Assembly: GCA_005116795.1 (NCBI GenBank) | Contig: SWDL01000397.1 | Span: 1 to 13,093 of the forward strand | Direction of reading: 5' to 3' | From: Nitrospira sp. | GTDB lineage: Bacteria > Nitrospirota > Nitrospiria > Nitrospirales > Nitrospiraceae | Length of the DNA stretch: 13,093 nt | Part shown: positions 1 through 6,469 of the stretch, piece after piece | Numbering within the stretch: the first letter of the stretch is position 1 | Layout of the letters: each line of letters begins with the position of its first letter | Made by a program: the position numbers and the translations under genes | Notes under the pieces: model-generated | Databases searched by the model: none | What the model saw: only the letters and a program-made list of their open reading frames with translations | What the model was told of the DNA's origin: nothing

Positions 1-29
1 ATGCCACAACCGATCACTCCGGGCAAGTC

Positions 30-55
30 TACGGACGAGGGATACGGACGAGGGA
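30..55. repeat. 13-bp perfect tandem duplication
   Basis: The 13-mer TACGGACGAGGGA occurs twice with no gap, at 30-42 and 43-55. Looser GATGAGG/TGACGAG-like words follow to about position 71. It sits downstream of the PsiE-family gene, which ends at 102 on the minus strand. It resembles a degenerate member of the short-period intergenic arrays found elsewhere in this window, but the 13-bp period differs from their 7 or 8 bp. No function can be read from it. Confidence 0.6.
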
Positions 56-61
56 TGGATG

Positions 62-84
62 AGGTGACGAGTGGCTCGCCACCT
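62..84. other. Hairpin downstream of the PsiE-family gene
   Basis: Arms 62-71 and 75-84 pair over 9 of 10 positions (one A-C mismatch at 67/79) around a 3-base loop, TGG. It lies 17 bp past the stop of the minus-strand PsiE-family gene, so it could stop that transcript or protect its 3' end. No T-rich tract follows on the minus strand, so a classical intrinsic terminator is not supported. Confidence 0.4.
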
Positions 85-101
85 GAGCCCACGACGTTCG
101 G

Positions 102-593
102 TTAGGTCCGGACGTGCACGTGCACCGGCGGTGGGGCGGCTTCCGGTCGCTTTCGAACCAGGAAGACGGCCACGATCAGCGCCATGATGACGGCGACGTT
201 CAGTCCGACATCCATCAGGTAACGATTGAACAACTCCCCGGTAATCTCGATCTTATGCGAGAGTTCGGCGCTGGCCGTCAGGACGCGCCGGATGCAGGCA
301 ATGATGCCGACGGCGAGGTACGGCTCGAGCGCCAAGATCTCAGTCTGGAGAAACCGGACGACGGTGCGAAAGAGCTCCAGCAGGATGATCACCAGCAGCA
401 AGTCGTTCAACAGTTGAAGGCCGGCCGGCAGCAAGCCGACCTTGAAGGTCAGTTGGAAAAACCGATACCAGGCATGCGCAAAAATCAGCATGCCGAGAAT
501 CAGCAGACTGAAGCCCGCCGTGATATAGCCCCAACGGTCCAGCCATTCCATCCTGGTGAGGACGTCTTTCAGGCGTTGGGCGCGGTCTTTCAT
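102..593 (-). CDS. PsiE-family (phosphate-starvation-inducible type) inner-membrane protein
   Basis: This 163-residue membrane protein has about four hydrophobic segments: residues 22-45, 55-75, 90-102 and 130-146. Between the second and third lies the charged stretch LELFRTVVRFLQTE, and IRRVLTASAE follows the third. This arrangement matches the PsiE family, named for a phosphate-starvation-induced E. coli gene whose biochemical role is unknown. The C-terminus is a short polar tail with PPP and a HVHV run that could be cytoplasmic. The ATG at 593 is preceded by AGAGGTGA, a good ribosome binding site. It is the last gene of the minus-strand block, 78 bp after the transporter. No PHO-box could be identified, so phosphate control is not shown. 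Family assignment is fairly secure; function is unknown. Confidence 0.75.
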   Translation of the reverse strand: MKDRAQRLKDVLTRMEWLDRWGYITAGFSLLILGMLIFAHAWYRFFQLTFKVGLLPAGLQLLNDLLLVIILLELFRTVVRFLQTEILALEPYLAVGIIACIRRVLTASAELSHKIEITGELFNRYLMDVGLNVAVIMALIVAVFLVRKRPEAAPPPVHVHVRT

Positions 594-637
594 GGGGTCA
601 CCTCTGAAATTCTTCGCCGCCGCGCCGATTGGGTCAT

Positions 638-676
638 TTCACAATGAGACATCGACTCAATGATCCATTCGTCAAT
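638..676 (-). repeat. Degenerate octamer array overlapping the transporter stop codon
   Basis: On the minus strand the words ATTGACGA (676-669), ATTGAGTC (661-654) and ATTGTGAA (645-638) alternate with weaker copies (668-662, one base short, and 653-646), giving a period of about 8. The TGA stop of the MFS gene (674-672) lies inside the first copy. It is the same ATTGNNNN type as the array at 5362-5410. Confidence 0.5.
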
Positions 677-1958
677 GCGGTTCGGCGGCGGCCTCGATGC
701 CGCGGCGTTCATCCACGCGTTGCATCAGCCACCATCCGGCGGTGAAGAACAGCGCCATGGAGAGCACGGCCCATCGCTGGTTGCCGGTCCAAGCCGTGAC
801 TTCCCCGTAGACGATCGGTCCGATGATCGCCGCAAACTTACCGGTCACCGAGAAGAATCCGAAGAATTCACCCTGCCGCCCTGCCGGGGTGAATCGCCCC
901 ACCAGGGTCCGGCTGGTCGCCTGATTGGCGCCCAGTGCGGCTCCGGCTACCAAGCCGACGGCATAGAACTGCGCATGGGTGGTCACGACGGACGCGGCGA
1001 CGACGACCGCAATCCAGATTCCCAAGGTGGTCCCGATGGTGCGCTTCGCGCCCATCCGGTCGGCGAGCCGGCCGAACCACACGGCGCCCAAGCCTGCCGT
1101 CACTTGCGTAATCAGGAAATAGATAATCAGATCGGCCGGAGAAAAGTCCAGGACTTTGTTGGCAAAGATGGCCGAGGCGGTGATGACGGTGTTGATGCCA
1201 TCCGTATAGAGCAGGTAGGCGATCAAGTAGCGGGAGAGATCCCGGTAGCGCGCCAGCCGGCGCGCGGTGTCGGCCAACCTGAGAAACGGGGTTCGCCACG
1301 ACCGAGGGCCCGGCCCACGCGGCTGGGGTTGGGCCCGTTCCCGCAGCCATAGGAAGGTCGGGACGGCCGACACCAGAAAAAAGATCGCGGTCATGATGAA
1401 GCTGAGGCGATACTGGTCCAAGTTGGTCGGCGCGAATCCCCCTCGGATGAACGGGTAGGCCAGGGCGAGGGAGGCGAGTCCGCCCGCATAGCCCAAGCCC
1501 CATCCGTAGCCCGAGATGCGGCCCATGGCCTCCGGCGCGGCGATCTCGACGAGGAACGCGCTGCACAACATGAAGCCCAGTTCGAAGGCGATGTTCGCAA
1601 CACCGAACAGCAGAAGGCCGGCCACCACGTCTCCCGCCTGCACGGTGGCGAGGAGCGCGGTGCAGCCGACGCAGGCCAGCGTGGTGAGGATGAGCAGCGG
1701 TCGTTTGATCGCCCGGCGATCGGCCGTGGCTCCGAGGAGGGGCGAGAGGACGGCGATGACCAGCATGGAGAGGGCATAGCCCCAAAACCAGACCCGCTCC
1801 GCCGTGCCGCTCCCCAGATGGCCGGCCACCACCTGGACAAAGTAGACGCTGTAGGCGACCGTGACGATGAGGGTGGTAAAGGAGGAATTCGCGAAGTCGT
1901 AGAGACACCAGGCCCAGAGTTCTCGCCGGGTGGCGGAGCTGGGAGGAGGGGACGTCAC
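672..1958 (-). CDS. MFS transporter, UMF1/Atg22-like family
   Basis: A 428-residue polytopic transporter with about twelve hydrophobic segments. The N-terminal signature WAWCLYDFANSSF (residues 15-27) is characteristic of the UMF1/Atg22-like branch of the major facilitator superfamily (Pfam ATG22). ATADRRAIKRPLL in the first half and GRLADRMGAKR in the second are MFS loop-2/3 and loop-8/9 motifs. Yeast Atg22 exports amino acids from the vacuole; substrates of bacterial members are mostly unknown. The frame stays open far upstream over nagZ, so start choice matters. I take the GTG at 1958, which overlaps the nagZ TGA (GTGTGA); the next in-frame Met falls inside a membrane helix. The overlap implies translational coupling with nagZ, which hints at a cell-wall sugar or peptide substrate. 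That substrate is inferred only. Confidence 0.8.
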   Translation of the reverse strand: MTSPPPSSATRRELWAWCLYDFANSSFTTLIVTVAYSVYFVQVVAGHLGSGTAERVWFWGYALSMLVIAVLSPLLGATADRRAIKRPLLILTTLACVGCTALLATVQAGDVVAGLLLFGVANIAFELGFMLCSAFLVEIAAPEAMGRISGYGWGLGYAGGLASLALAYPFIRGGFAPTNLDQYRLSFIMTAIFFLVSAVPTFLWLRERAQPQPRGPGPRSWRTPFLRLADTARRLARYRDLSRYLIAYLLYTDGINTVITASAIFANKVLDFSPADLIIYFLITQVTAGLGAVWFGRLADRMGAKRTIGTTLGIWIAVVVAASVVTTHAQFYAVGLVAGAALGANQATSRTLVGRFTPAGRQGEFFGFFSVTGKFAAIIGPIVYGEVTAWTGNQRWAVLSMALFFTAGWWLMQRVDERRGIEAAAEPH

Positions 1959-3055
1959 ACCGCCACGTGTCGGCGACGTTCGCGGCTCTGCTTGATGCTG
2001 TCGAGCAGCGCGGTGTGGGACCGGCTGCCGACGATGAGGCGGGCCACGCTGGTCTCGGCCGGCGCGTAGGGGTCGAGAAATCGGCGTTTCACCTGTGCCA
2101 ATCGATTCAGCGACGCCATGATCCGGTCGGAGGAGATCTCGCCTCGATCCACGGCCTGGAGCACGGCCTCCATCGCCTTCACCTGTCGGACCGGATCCTT
2201 GCAGATGAGTAGCATGTCCGCGCCGGCATGCAGGGCTCGCAGGCCGGCGTCTTCGATGCCGTGGTGGTCGACGATGGCCCGCATCTCCAGATCGTCGGTG
2301 ATGATGCACCCGTTGAAGCGAAGCTGAGTCCGCAACAGGTCCGTCAGGATCGGAGATGAGAGGGTGGCCGGCCACTGCGGATCGAGCGCGGGATACATGA
2401 CATGCGCGGTCATGATCGACGCCAACCCATGCGGGATGACGTGGGCAAATGGTTTTAATTCGACCTGCTGGAGGCGTTCGACCGAGGCCTGCACGGTCGG
2501 CAGTTCCAGGTGCGAGTCCGTGCTCGTGTCGCCATGGCCGGGGAAGTGTTTCCCGCAGGCCACGACTCGGTTGTCTTGCAGCCCGCGCATGATCGCCAGG
2601 GCCAATGCCCCGCACTGGTCCGGGTCCCCGCTGACGGCCCGGTCGCCGATGATCGGGTTCTGCGGATTGCTGTGCACGTCGAGCACGGGCGCCATATTCA
2701 TGTTGATGCCGACGGCTCGGAGCTCCTTGGCGGTGACGGCCGCGGCGGCATAGGCCATCTCGGAGGAATTGCACTCACCGAACCAGGCGCAGGGCGGAAA
2801 GATCGTGAAGCCGTTCGGGAGCCGGGAGACGCGGCCGCCCTCCTGGTCGATGGCGATCAGGAGCGGTTCCGGGCGGGACAGTTTCTGAAGGCCGTTCGTC
2901 AGCTCCACGATTTGCGCGGGACTCTCGAGGTTGCGGGCAAACAGAATGACGCCGCCCGGTTTCAGATCGTTGAAATAGTCGGTCAGTTCCGGGGTCAGGG
3001 TCTTGCCGGTGAACCCCAGCATGAAGAGTTGGCCGATCTTGTCGCGAAGATTCAT
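1955..3055 (-). CDS. nagZ: Beta-N-acetylhexosaminidase, glycoside hydrolase family 3
   Basis: NagZ cleaves N-acetylglucosamine from muropeptides in the cytoplasm during peptidoglycan recycling. The 366-residue protein starts directly with the TIM barrel (KIGQLFMLGF) and has no signal peptide, as expected for a cytosolic enzyme. Diagnostic GH3/NagZ motifs are IDQEGGRVSRL (69-79), the long loop KHFPGHGDTSTDSH (169-182), which carries the His acid/base and Asp partner, and IITDDLEM (251-258), which carries the Asp nucleophile. It is slightly longer than E. coli NagZ (about 340 residues); the extra length is a basic C-terminal tail ending RERRRHVAV. The ATG at 3055 has GGAG 13 bases upstream, a loose spacing. 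It lies 36 bp after pepA and overlaps the transporter start by 4 bases. No ampG, ampD or other recycling gene is in the window. Confidence 0.93.
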   Translation of the reverse strand: MNLRDKIGQLFMLGFTGKTLTPELTDYFNDLKPGGVILFARNLESPAQIVELTNGLQKLSRPEPLLIAIDQEGGRVSRLPNGFTIFPPCAWFGECNSSEMAYAAAAVTAKELRAVGINMNMAPVLDVHSNPQNPIIGDRAVSGDPDQCGALALAIMRGLQDNRVVACGKHFPGHGDTSTDSHLELPTVQASVERLQQVELKPFAHVIPHGLASIMTAHVMYPALDPQWPATLSSPILTDLLRTQLRFNGCIITDDLEMRAIVDHHGIEDAGLRALHAGADMLLICKDPVRQVKAMEAVLQAVDRGEISSDRIMASLNRLAQVKRRFLDPYAPAETSVARLIVGSRSHTALLDSIKQSRERRRHVAV

Positions 3056-3080
3056 GTTAGAGACCGATCTCCATCATCTT

Positions 3081-3115
3081 TCGTTCAGCGTTCATCGTTC
3101 AGCCTTCCGCGTTGA
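3081..3115 (-). repeat. Heptamer array at the 3' end of pepA
   Basis: On the plus strand three heptamers in register, TCGTTCA (3081), GCGTTCA (3088) and TCGTTCA (3095), are followed by two weaker copies to 3115. Read on the pepA strand, the clear units are TGAACGA and TGAACGC, so they place TGA in all three reading frames. The pepA stop (3094-3092) is one of them. The last pepA codons lie inside the array. Confidence 0.65.
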
Positions 3116-4636
3116 TTGGTCGATCAGATACTGGATGAGCAACCGCGTGCCGATGCCCGTCGGCCCTTTAGGAATATACGCGCGTTCCCGCTCACTCCAG
3201 TCGGTGCTGGCGATATCCAGGTGGACCCAGGGCACCCCGGATTCGACGAACTTGCTCAAAAAGAGGGCGGCGGTGATCATTCCACCCCCCCGGCCTCCGA
3301 TGTTGCGCATATCGGCCACGTCGCTCTTGAGCTGCTCGAAATAGTCGTCCCAGAGCGGCATTTCCCAGACGCGCTCGCCAGCCCGGTTTCCGGCCTCGCG
3401 AATCTCAGCTTTCAACCCGTCCTGATTGCCGAACATGCCGATGGCAAACTGTCCCAGCGCGACCGCGCAGGCCCCGGTGAGCGTCGCAATATCGACCACG
3501 GCTGCCGGCTTCAAGCGACAGGCATAGGCCAGCCCGTCGGCCAGAATCAGTCGGCCTTCCGCGTCCGTGTTCTGGACTTCGACGGTCTTGCCTGACAGGG
3601 TTTTCAGGATATCTCCAGGTTTGATGGCGCGTCCGCCCGGCATGTTCTCGGTGGCCGGCAGAATGCCGATCACATGGAGCGGGAGCTGCAATCGGGCGGC
3701 GGCTCGGATCGTCGCGAGGACCTCCGCGCCCCCGGTCATGTCGGCTTTCATTTGTTCCATGTTCTCAGCCGGTTTCAATGAGATTCCGCCGGTATCGAAG
3801 GTGATGGTCTTCCCGACTAGGACGATCGGCTTGTCGGTTTTTCCGTTGGAGCCGCGTCCTCCGCCTCGATATTCCAGGATGATGAACTTCGGCGGTTCGT
3901 GACTGCCTCGCGCGACGCCGAGAAACGCGCCCATGCCAAGCTGCTCCACCTTTTTCTGTTCGAGAATCTTGACCTTCACGCCTCGCTCTTTCCCGATGGC
4001 CCTGGCTTCCACGGCCACGCGGGAGGGCGTCATGACATTCGAGGGGTGGTTGCACAGATCGCGCACGAAGCCGGCGGCTTCGGCTCCCGCGCGTCCCCGG
4101 CGCACGCCTTCCCTGAGTGTCGCCACACGGTCCGTGCGAGTCTCGATCAGGGTCATCCGGGACAGGGACGTTCCGCCCCCGTTCTGGTCGGTCCGATATT
4201 CGTTGAATTGATACAACCCCAGGAGGGCGCCCTCCGTCATGGCTTGGGCGAGTTCCAAGGGAGTGGTGTGGGGAATCCCCTGGCCGAGGACTGGGGTGAC
4301 CAACGACGACGCCCCGATCTGTCGCACGCGTTTGGCGACGCAGCCCATGGCCTGGCGAATCGTGTCGAGGCGCGCATCCTGCTTCTTGCCAAGGCCGACC
4401 AACAAGACGCGCTTGGCCGGAATTTTCCCCTGCGTATGGAGCACCACGATCTGCTGATTCTTGCCCTCGAATTCCTTGCAGCGCAGGAAGGCGCGCAAGG
4501 CGCCTCCGAGCGCTGTGTCGACCGTCGCGGCGTCGCCCTTCAGAGACGCGTCATCTTCAAAGTGACCGGCGACCAGAACCTCGGCGACTTCTCCTTCTCC
4601 CTTGCCCTGCTTGACCGCGACAGTCATCATCTGCAT
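3092..4636 (-). CDS. pepA: Leucyl aminopeptidase, M17 family
   Basis: A cytosolic metallo-aminopeptidase that removes N-terminal residues from peptides. The 514-residue protein has the M17 two-domain layout: an N-terminal macro-like domain (about 1-170) and a C-terminal catalytic domain. VGKTITFDTGGISLKP (274-289) and the signature NTDAEGRL (356-363) supply the dinuclear-metal ligands Lys276, Asp281, Asp299, Asp358 and Glu360; Lys288 and Arg362 are the catalytic pair. The usual GKG is GKT here, a substitution beside a ligand that leaves the Lys intact. Helical segment GRGGGMITAALFL (448-460) is also typical. The first ATG (4636) has GGAGGAG 8 bases upstream. E. coli PepA additionally binds DNA; nothing visible here tests that. 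The C-terminal KAER is encoded within a heptamer repeat array. Confidence 0.94.
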   Translation of the reverse strand: MQMMTVAVKQGKGEGEVAEVLVAGHFEDDASLKGDAATVDTALGGALRAFLRCKEFEGKNQQIVVLHTQGKIPAKRVLLVGLGKKQDARLDTIRQAMGCVAKRVRQIGASSLVTPVLGQGIPHTTPLELAQAMTEGALLGLYQFNEYRTDQNGGGTSLSRMTLIETRTDRVATLREGVRRGRAGAEAAGFVRDLCNHPSNVMTPSRVAVEARAIGKERGVKVKILEQKKVEQLGMGAFLGVARGSHEPPKFIILEYRGGGRGSNGKTDKPIVLVGKTITFDTGGISLKPAENMEQMKADMTGGAEVLATIRAAARLQLPLHVIGILPATENMPGGRAIKPGDILKTLSGKTVEVQNTDAEGRLILADGLAYACRLKPAAVVDIATLTGACAVALGQFAIGMFGNQDGLKAEIREAGNRAGERVWEMPLWDDYFEQLKSDVADMRNIGGRGGGMITAALFLSKFVESGVPWVHLDIASTDWSERERAYIPKGPTGIGTRLLIQYLIDQSTRKAER

Positions 4637-4690
4637 CCTTGCGACTCCTCCATGTCTGTTCCTCTCTAACGCGTGTCTCGTGACGGGGAT

Positions 4691-5344
4691 TCACACCCCC
4701 CGCATGTCCGGATTCCAAATCAACTTGTGCAACTGGAGCTGGAGCCGAACCGGAAGCCGGTCTGCCAGCACCCATTCGGCCAACTGCTTCGGCTCGAGCG
4801 CGCCGAACACCGGGCTGAAGAGGACGTGCGCGCGTTGCCCTAACTCATACTGCGCCACGATCCCCGACGCCCAGGTATAGTCGGCGCGATCTTTGATGAC
4901 GAACTTCGCTTCATCCTTCGAGGTCAGCCTGGTCACATTGGGCCAGTGCATGCGGTCCATCATACCACTGCCCGGACATTTCACATCCAAAATTACGCGA
5001 GCGCGCGGGTCCAGTGGGGCGATGTCGATGGCGCCGCTCGTCTCGACCAGGACGGTATAGCCCTCGTCGCAGAGGCGCGCGATCAAGGGAAAGGCGGCTG
5101 GTTGCGATAGCGGTTCCCCGCCGGTCACCTCCACCAACGAGCAGCCGTAACTTCTGACGGTTTCCAGGACGGCCTCCGGCGACATCTCCGCTCCGCCGAA
5201 AAACGTGTACTCGCTGTCGCACCACGCGCATCGGAGCGGACAGCCGGTGAGTCGGATGAACAAGCAGGGGAGCCCGGCGAAGGAGGACTCACCCTGGATA
5301 CTGTGGAAGATCTCGGTAACTCGAAGAATTGACGAAGTGCTCAT
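4691..5344 (-). CDS. queE: 7-carboxy-7-deazaguanine synthase (radical SAM)
   Basis: QueE converts 6-carboxytetrahydropterin to 7-carboxy-7-deazaguanine on the way to queuosine, the modified base of some tRNA anticodons. With the start chosen here the protein has 217 residues. IFHSIQGES (12-20) is the family's N-terminal motif, CPLRCAWCD gives the radical-SAM cluster ligands Cys35, Cys39 and Cys42 (CX3CX2C), EVTGGEP (72-78) contributes to SAM binding, and LQLHKLIWNP (203-212) is a conserved C-terminal motif. The frame is open 16 codons further to an ATG at 5392, but that stretch is repeat sequence, so I start at the ATG at 5344, eight codons before the first conserved residues; the ATG at 5359 is also possible. 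No other queuosine gene (queC, queD, queF) is nearby. Confidence 0.92.
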   Translation of the reverse strand: MSTSSILRVTEIFHSIQGESSFAGLPCLFIRLTGCPLRCAWCDSEYTFFGGAEMSPEAVLETVRSYGCSLVEVTGGEPLSQPAAFPLIARLCDEGYTVLVETSGAIDIAPLDPRARVILDVKCPGSGMMDRMHWPNVTRLTSKDEAKFVIKDRADYTWASGIVAQYELGQRAHVLFSPVFGALEPKQLAEWVLADRLPVRLQLQLHKLIWNPDMRGV

Positions 5345-5361
5345 TGACGATTGTCTCATCT

Positions 5362-5410
5362 CATCCAATGGATCAATGAGGCAATGGCCCAATGATTCAA
5401 TTGCCTCAAT
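5362..5410 (-). repeat. Octamer tandem array between the HAD gene and queE
   Basis: On the minus strand ATTG recurs every 8 bases: ATTGAATC (5401-5394), ATTGGGCC (5393-5386), ATTGCCTC (5385-5378), then two more copies to 5362. A ninth-base slip precedes the first unit, whose ATTG at 5410 contains the HAD gene stop TGA (5408-5406). The array fills most of the 61-bp gap between the two genes. Related to the array at 638-676. Confidence 0.65.
5377..5408. other. 9-bp perfect inverted repeat over the HAD stop codon
   Basis: TGAGGCAAT at 5377-5385 is exactly complementary to ATTGCCTCA at 5400-5408, with a 14-base loop. It lies inside the octamer array. As RNA it would fold immediately after the HAD coding sequence. 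No T-run follows, so it could stabilise or attenuate the message rather than terminate it. Confidence 0.4.
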
Positions 5411-6146
5411 CCCATTTCACCACCGGCCATCCGCGGTGTTGGGCAATCCGTGCCATGCCTCGGATCGGATTCACCACCTGAGGATGCCCGATGGCTTGCA
5501 AGGTCTCGACGTCGCCGGGACTGTCCCCATAGGCATAGCTGGACGAGAGGTCAAGCCCCAGCTCGACGGCCAACCGATGCACCACGTCCCGCTTCCCGGT
5601 TCCATAGGGGAGCGGGGTCACCAGGCGACCGGTATAACGGTCGTTCTCGTGCTCCGGCGTCGCCGCAAAGACCTGGTCGACCAGCAGATGCCGGGCCAGA
5701 GGAGCCATGAGAAAATCCAGAGACCCGGTCAGAAAGACCACGGCATGGCCGGCCTCTCGGTGCCGCTGGACGGACTGCGTCGCGGCGGAAGAGAGATGGG
5801 GAATGACGTTGTCCCGGACGAATCGGCGGGCGAGTGGTTCGACCTCGGAGCGCCGGAGGCCTTCCAGGTATAACTTGCGTTCCCGGAGCGGGTGCACCGA
5901 CAGGGGAGGCGCGTGGCGCAGCACATGGCCGATGCTTCGGAGCACTGCGCGGGGCCCGACCAGCCCATGGGACCAGAGAAATCGAAAAAACCGGACCTCG
6001 ACGGCGGACCCGGGGATCAGCGTGTTGTCGACGTCGAAAAACGCGGCCACGGCGCGGTTGGCAGGCGATGATGGAGAGACCGGCAAGGAGCGCTCCTCTG
6101 TCGAGGTGGTGGGAGTGTATATGTATTTTTTCGATGGGCCCAGCAT
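5406..6146 (-). CDS. HAD-IB family hydrolase (phosphoserine phosphatase-like)
   Basis: A cytosolic haloacid-dehalogenase-superfamily phosphatase, 246 residues from the ATG at 6146. All four HAD motifs are present: FFDVDNT (36-42, nucleophile Asp38 and acid/base Asp40), FLTGS (138-142), Lys185 in GTGKRD, and YGDSPGD (206-212, metal-binding Asp208 and Asp212). The helical cap between motifs I and II and the overall length fit subfamily IB, like SerB; the true substrate is not readable. The frame stays open upstream across the tRNA gene, which cannot be coding. The ATG has AGGA only 4 bases upstream. A TTG at 6086 has a better AGAGGAG site at 6-base spacing and would remove a 20-residue, low-conservation N-terminus, giving 226 residues, so it is a real alternative. 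It is the first gene of the minus-strand block. Confidence 0.85.
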   Translation of the reverse strand: MLGPSKKYIYTPTTSTEERSLPVSPSSPANRAVAAFFDVDNTLIPGSAVEVRFFRFLWSHGLVGPRAVLRSIGHVLRHAPPLSVHPLRERKLYLEGLRRSEVEPLARRFVRDNVIPHLSSAATQSVQRHREAGHAVVFLTGSLDFLMAPLARHLLVDQVFAATPEHENDRYTGRLVTPLPYGTGKRDVVHRLAVELGLDLSSSYAYGDSPGDVETLQAIGHPQVVNPIRGMARIAQHRGWPVVKWD

Positions 6147-6202
6147 GAGTTCCTGAACGGAGCGACGAGGCGCCCCGTCCCGATGCGGCGCAAGCTTCGT
6201 GG

Positions 6203-6231
6203 ATTCTAGCCAAGCCCCGCTTCGTTGACAA
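6203..6231 (-). promoter_or_regulatory. Sigma-70-like promoter of the HAD/queE/pepA block
   Basis: On the minus strand TTGTCA (6231-6226) and TAGAAT (6208-6203) are separated by 17 bases; each hexamer matches consensus at 5 of 6 positions. Transcription would begin near 6196, about 50 bases before the HAD ATG. The -35 shares five bases with the -35 of the opposing tRNA promoter. Confidence 0.6.
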
Positions 6232-6254
6232 GCCTTTGACGCCACACCTATAAT
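6225..6254 (+). promoter_or_regulatory. Sigma-70 consensus promoter of tRNA-Leu
   Basis: TTGACA (6225-6230) and TATAAT (6249-6254) are both perfect consensus hexamers with an 18-base spacer. The 10 bases after the -10 form the GC-rich palindrome GCGAGCTCGC (6255-6264). The mature tRNA begins at 6270, so the start point must lie within a few bases of about 6261. A GC-rich discriminator is typical of stringently controlled stable-RNA promoters in proteobacteria; that control is inferred here. With no terminator seen after the tRNA, it may also feed nuoD. Confidence 0.8.
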
Positions 6255-6269
6255 GCGAGCTCGCACGTG

Positions 6270-6353
6270 GCCGAAGTGGTGGAATGGCAGACACGCACGT
6301 TTGAGGGGCGTGTGGCGCAAGCCGTGCGGGTTCAAGTCCCGCCTTCGGCACCA
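6270..6353 (+). tRNA. tRNA-Leu (anticodon GAG), CCA encoded
   Basis: A complete class II tRNA of 84 bases. The acceptor stem GCCGAAG (6270-6276) pairs perfectly with CTTCGGC (6343-6349), followed by discriminator A and encoded CCA. The anticodon stem CACGT/GCGTG (6296-6300, 6308-6312) has one G-T pair at its base and closes a 7-base loop with anticodon GAG at 6303-6305, reading CUC and CUU leucine codons. A short extra arm (GGC/GCC around GCAA) is present, as required for leucine. The T arm GCGGG-TTCAAGT-CCCGC spans 6326-6342. No integrase or duplicated 3' end is nearby. Confidence 0.96.
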
Positions 6354-6469
6354 ACCTTTCTCAATCCCATCGCTGCAGTCTCCGGAGTCGCGCAGGCCTC
6401 TCAGCCGCAGTCTACCGACAGTGTGGCCGATGATGGATGGAGCGCTTCGACGAGAACGTGAGCTAAGCC
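6354..6469 (+). other. Spacer between tRNA-Leu and nuoD
   Basis: This 116-bp spacer holds no recognisable promoter, no terminator hairpin with a T-run, and no repeat array of the types seen elsewhere. Two short direct copies of GCAGTCT occur, at about 6375 and 6409. Transcription from the strong tRNA promoter could therefore run on into the nuo genes, although a weaker unrecognised promoter cannot be excluded. Confidence 0.4.

Noticed and set aside
1..105. 34-codon frame starting at the first base
   Set aside because: It consists largely of the tandem 13-mer and hairpin, has no visible ribosome binding site within the window, and overlaps the PsiE stop. A coincidence is more likely.
1959..2774. 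Upstream extension of the transporter frame to 700 residues
   Set aside because: The extra part runs over nagZ in another frame and is Arg/Gly-rich without hydrophobic segments. The transporter signature starts right after the GTG at 1958.
6264..6269. CACGTG palindrome before the tRNA as a regulator site
   Set aside because: A 6-bp palindrome in GC-rich DNA is expected by chance, and it overlaps the transcript leader.
6147..6335. Upstream extension of the HAD frame to an ATG at 6335
   Set aside because: It would translate the promoter region and part of tRNA-Leu on the opposite strand.
6270..6353. tRNA-Leu as an integration site of a genomic island
   Set aside because: No integrase is nearby, no second copy of the tRNA 3' end is seen, and the flanking genes are housekeeping.
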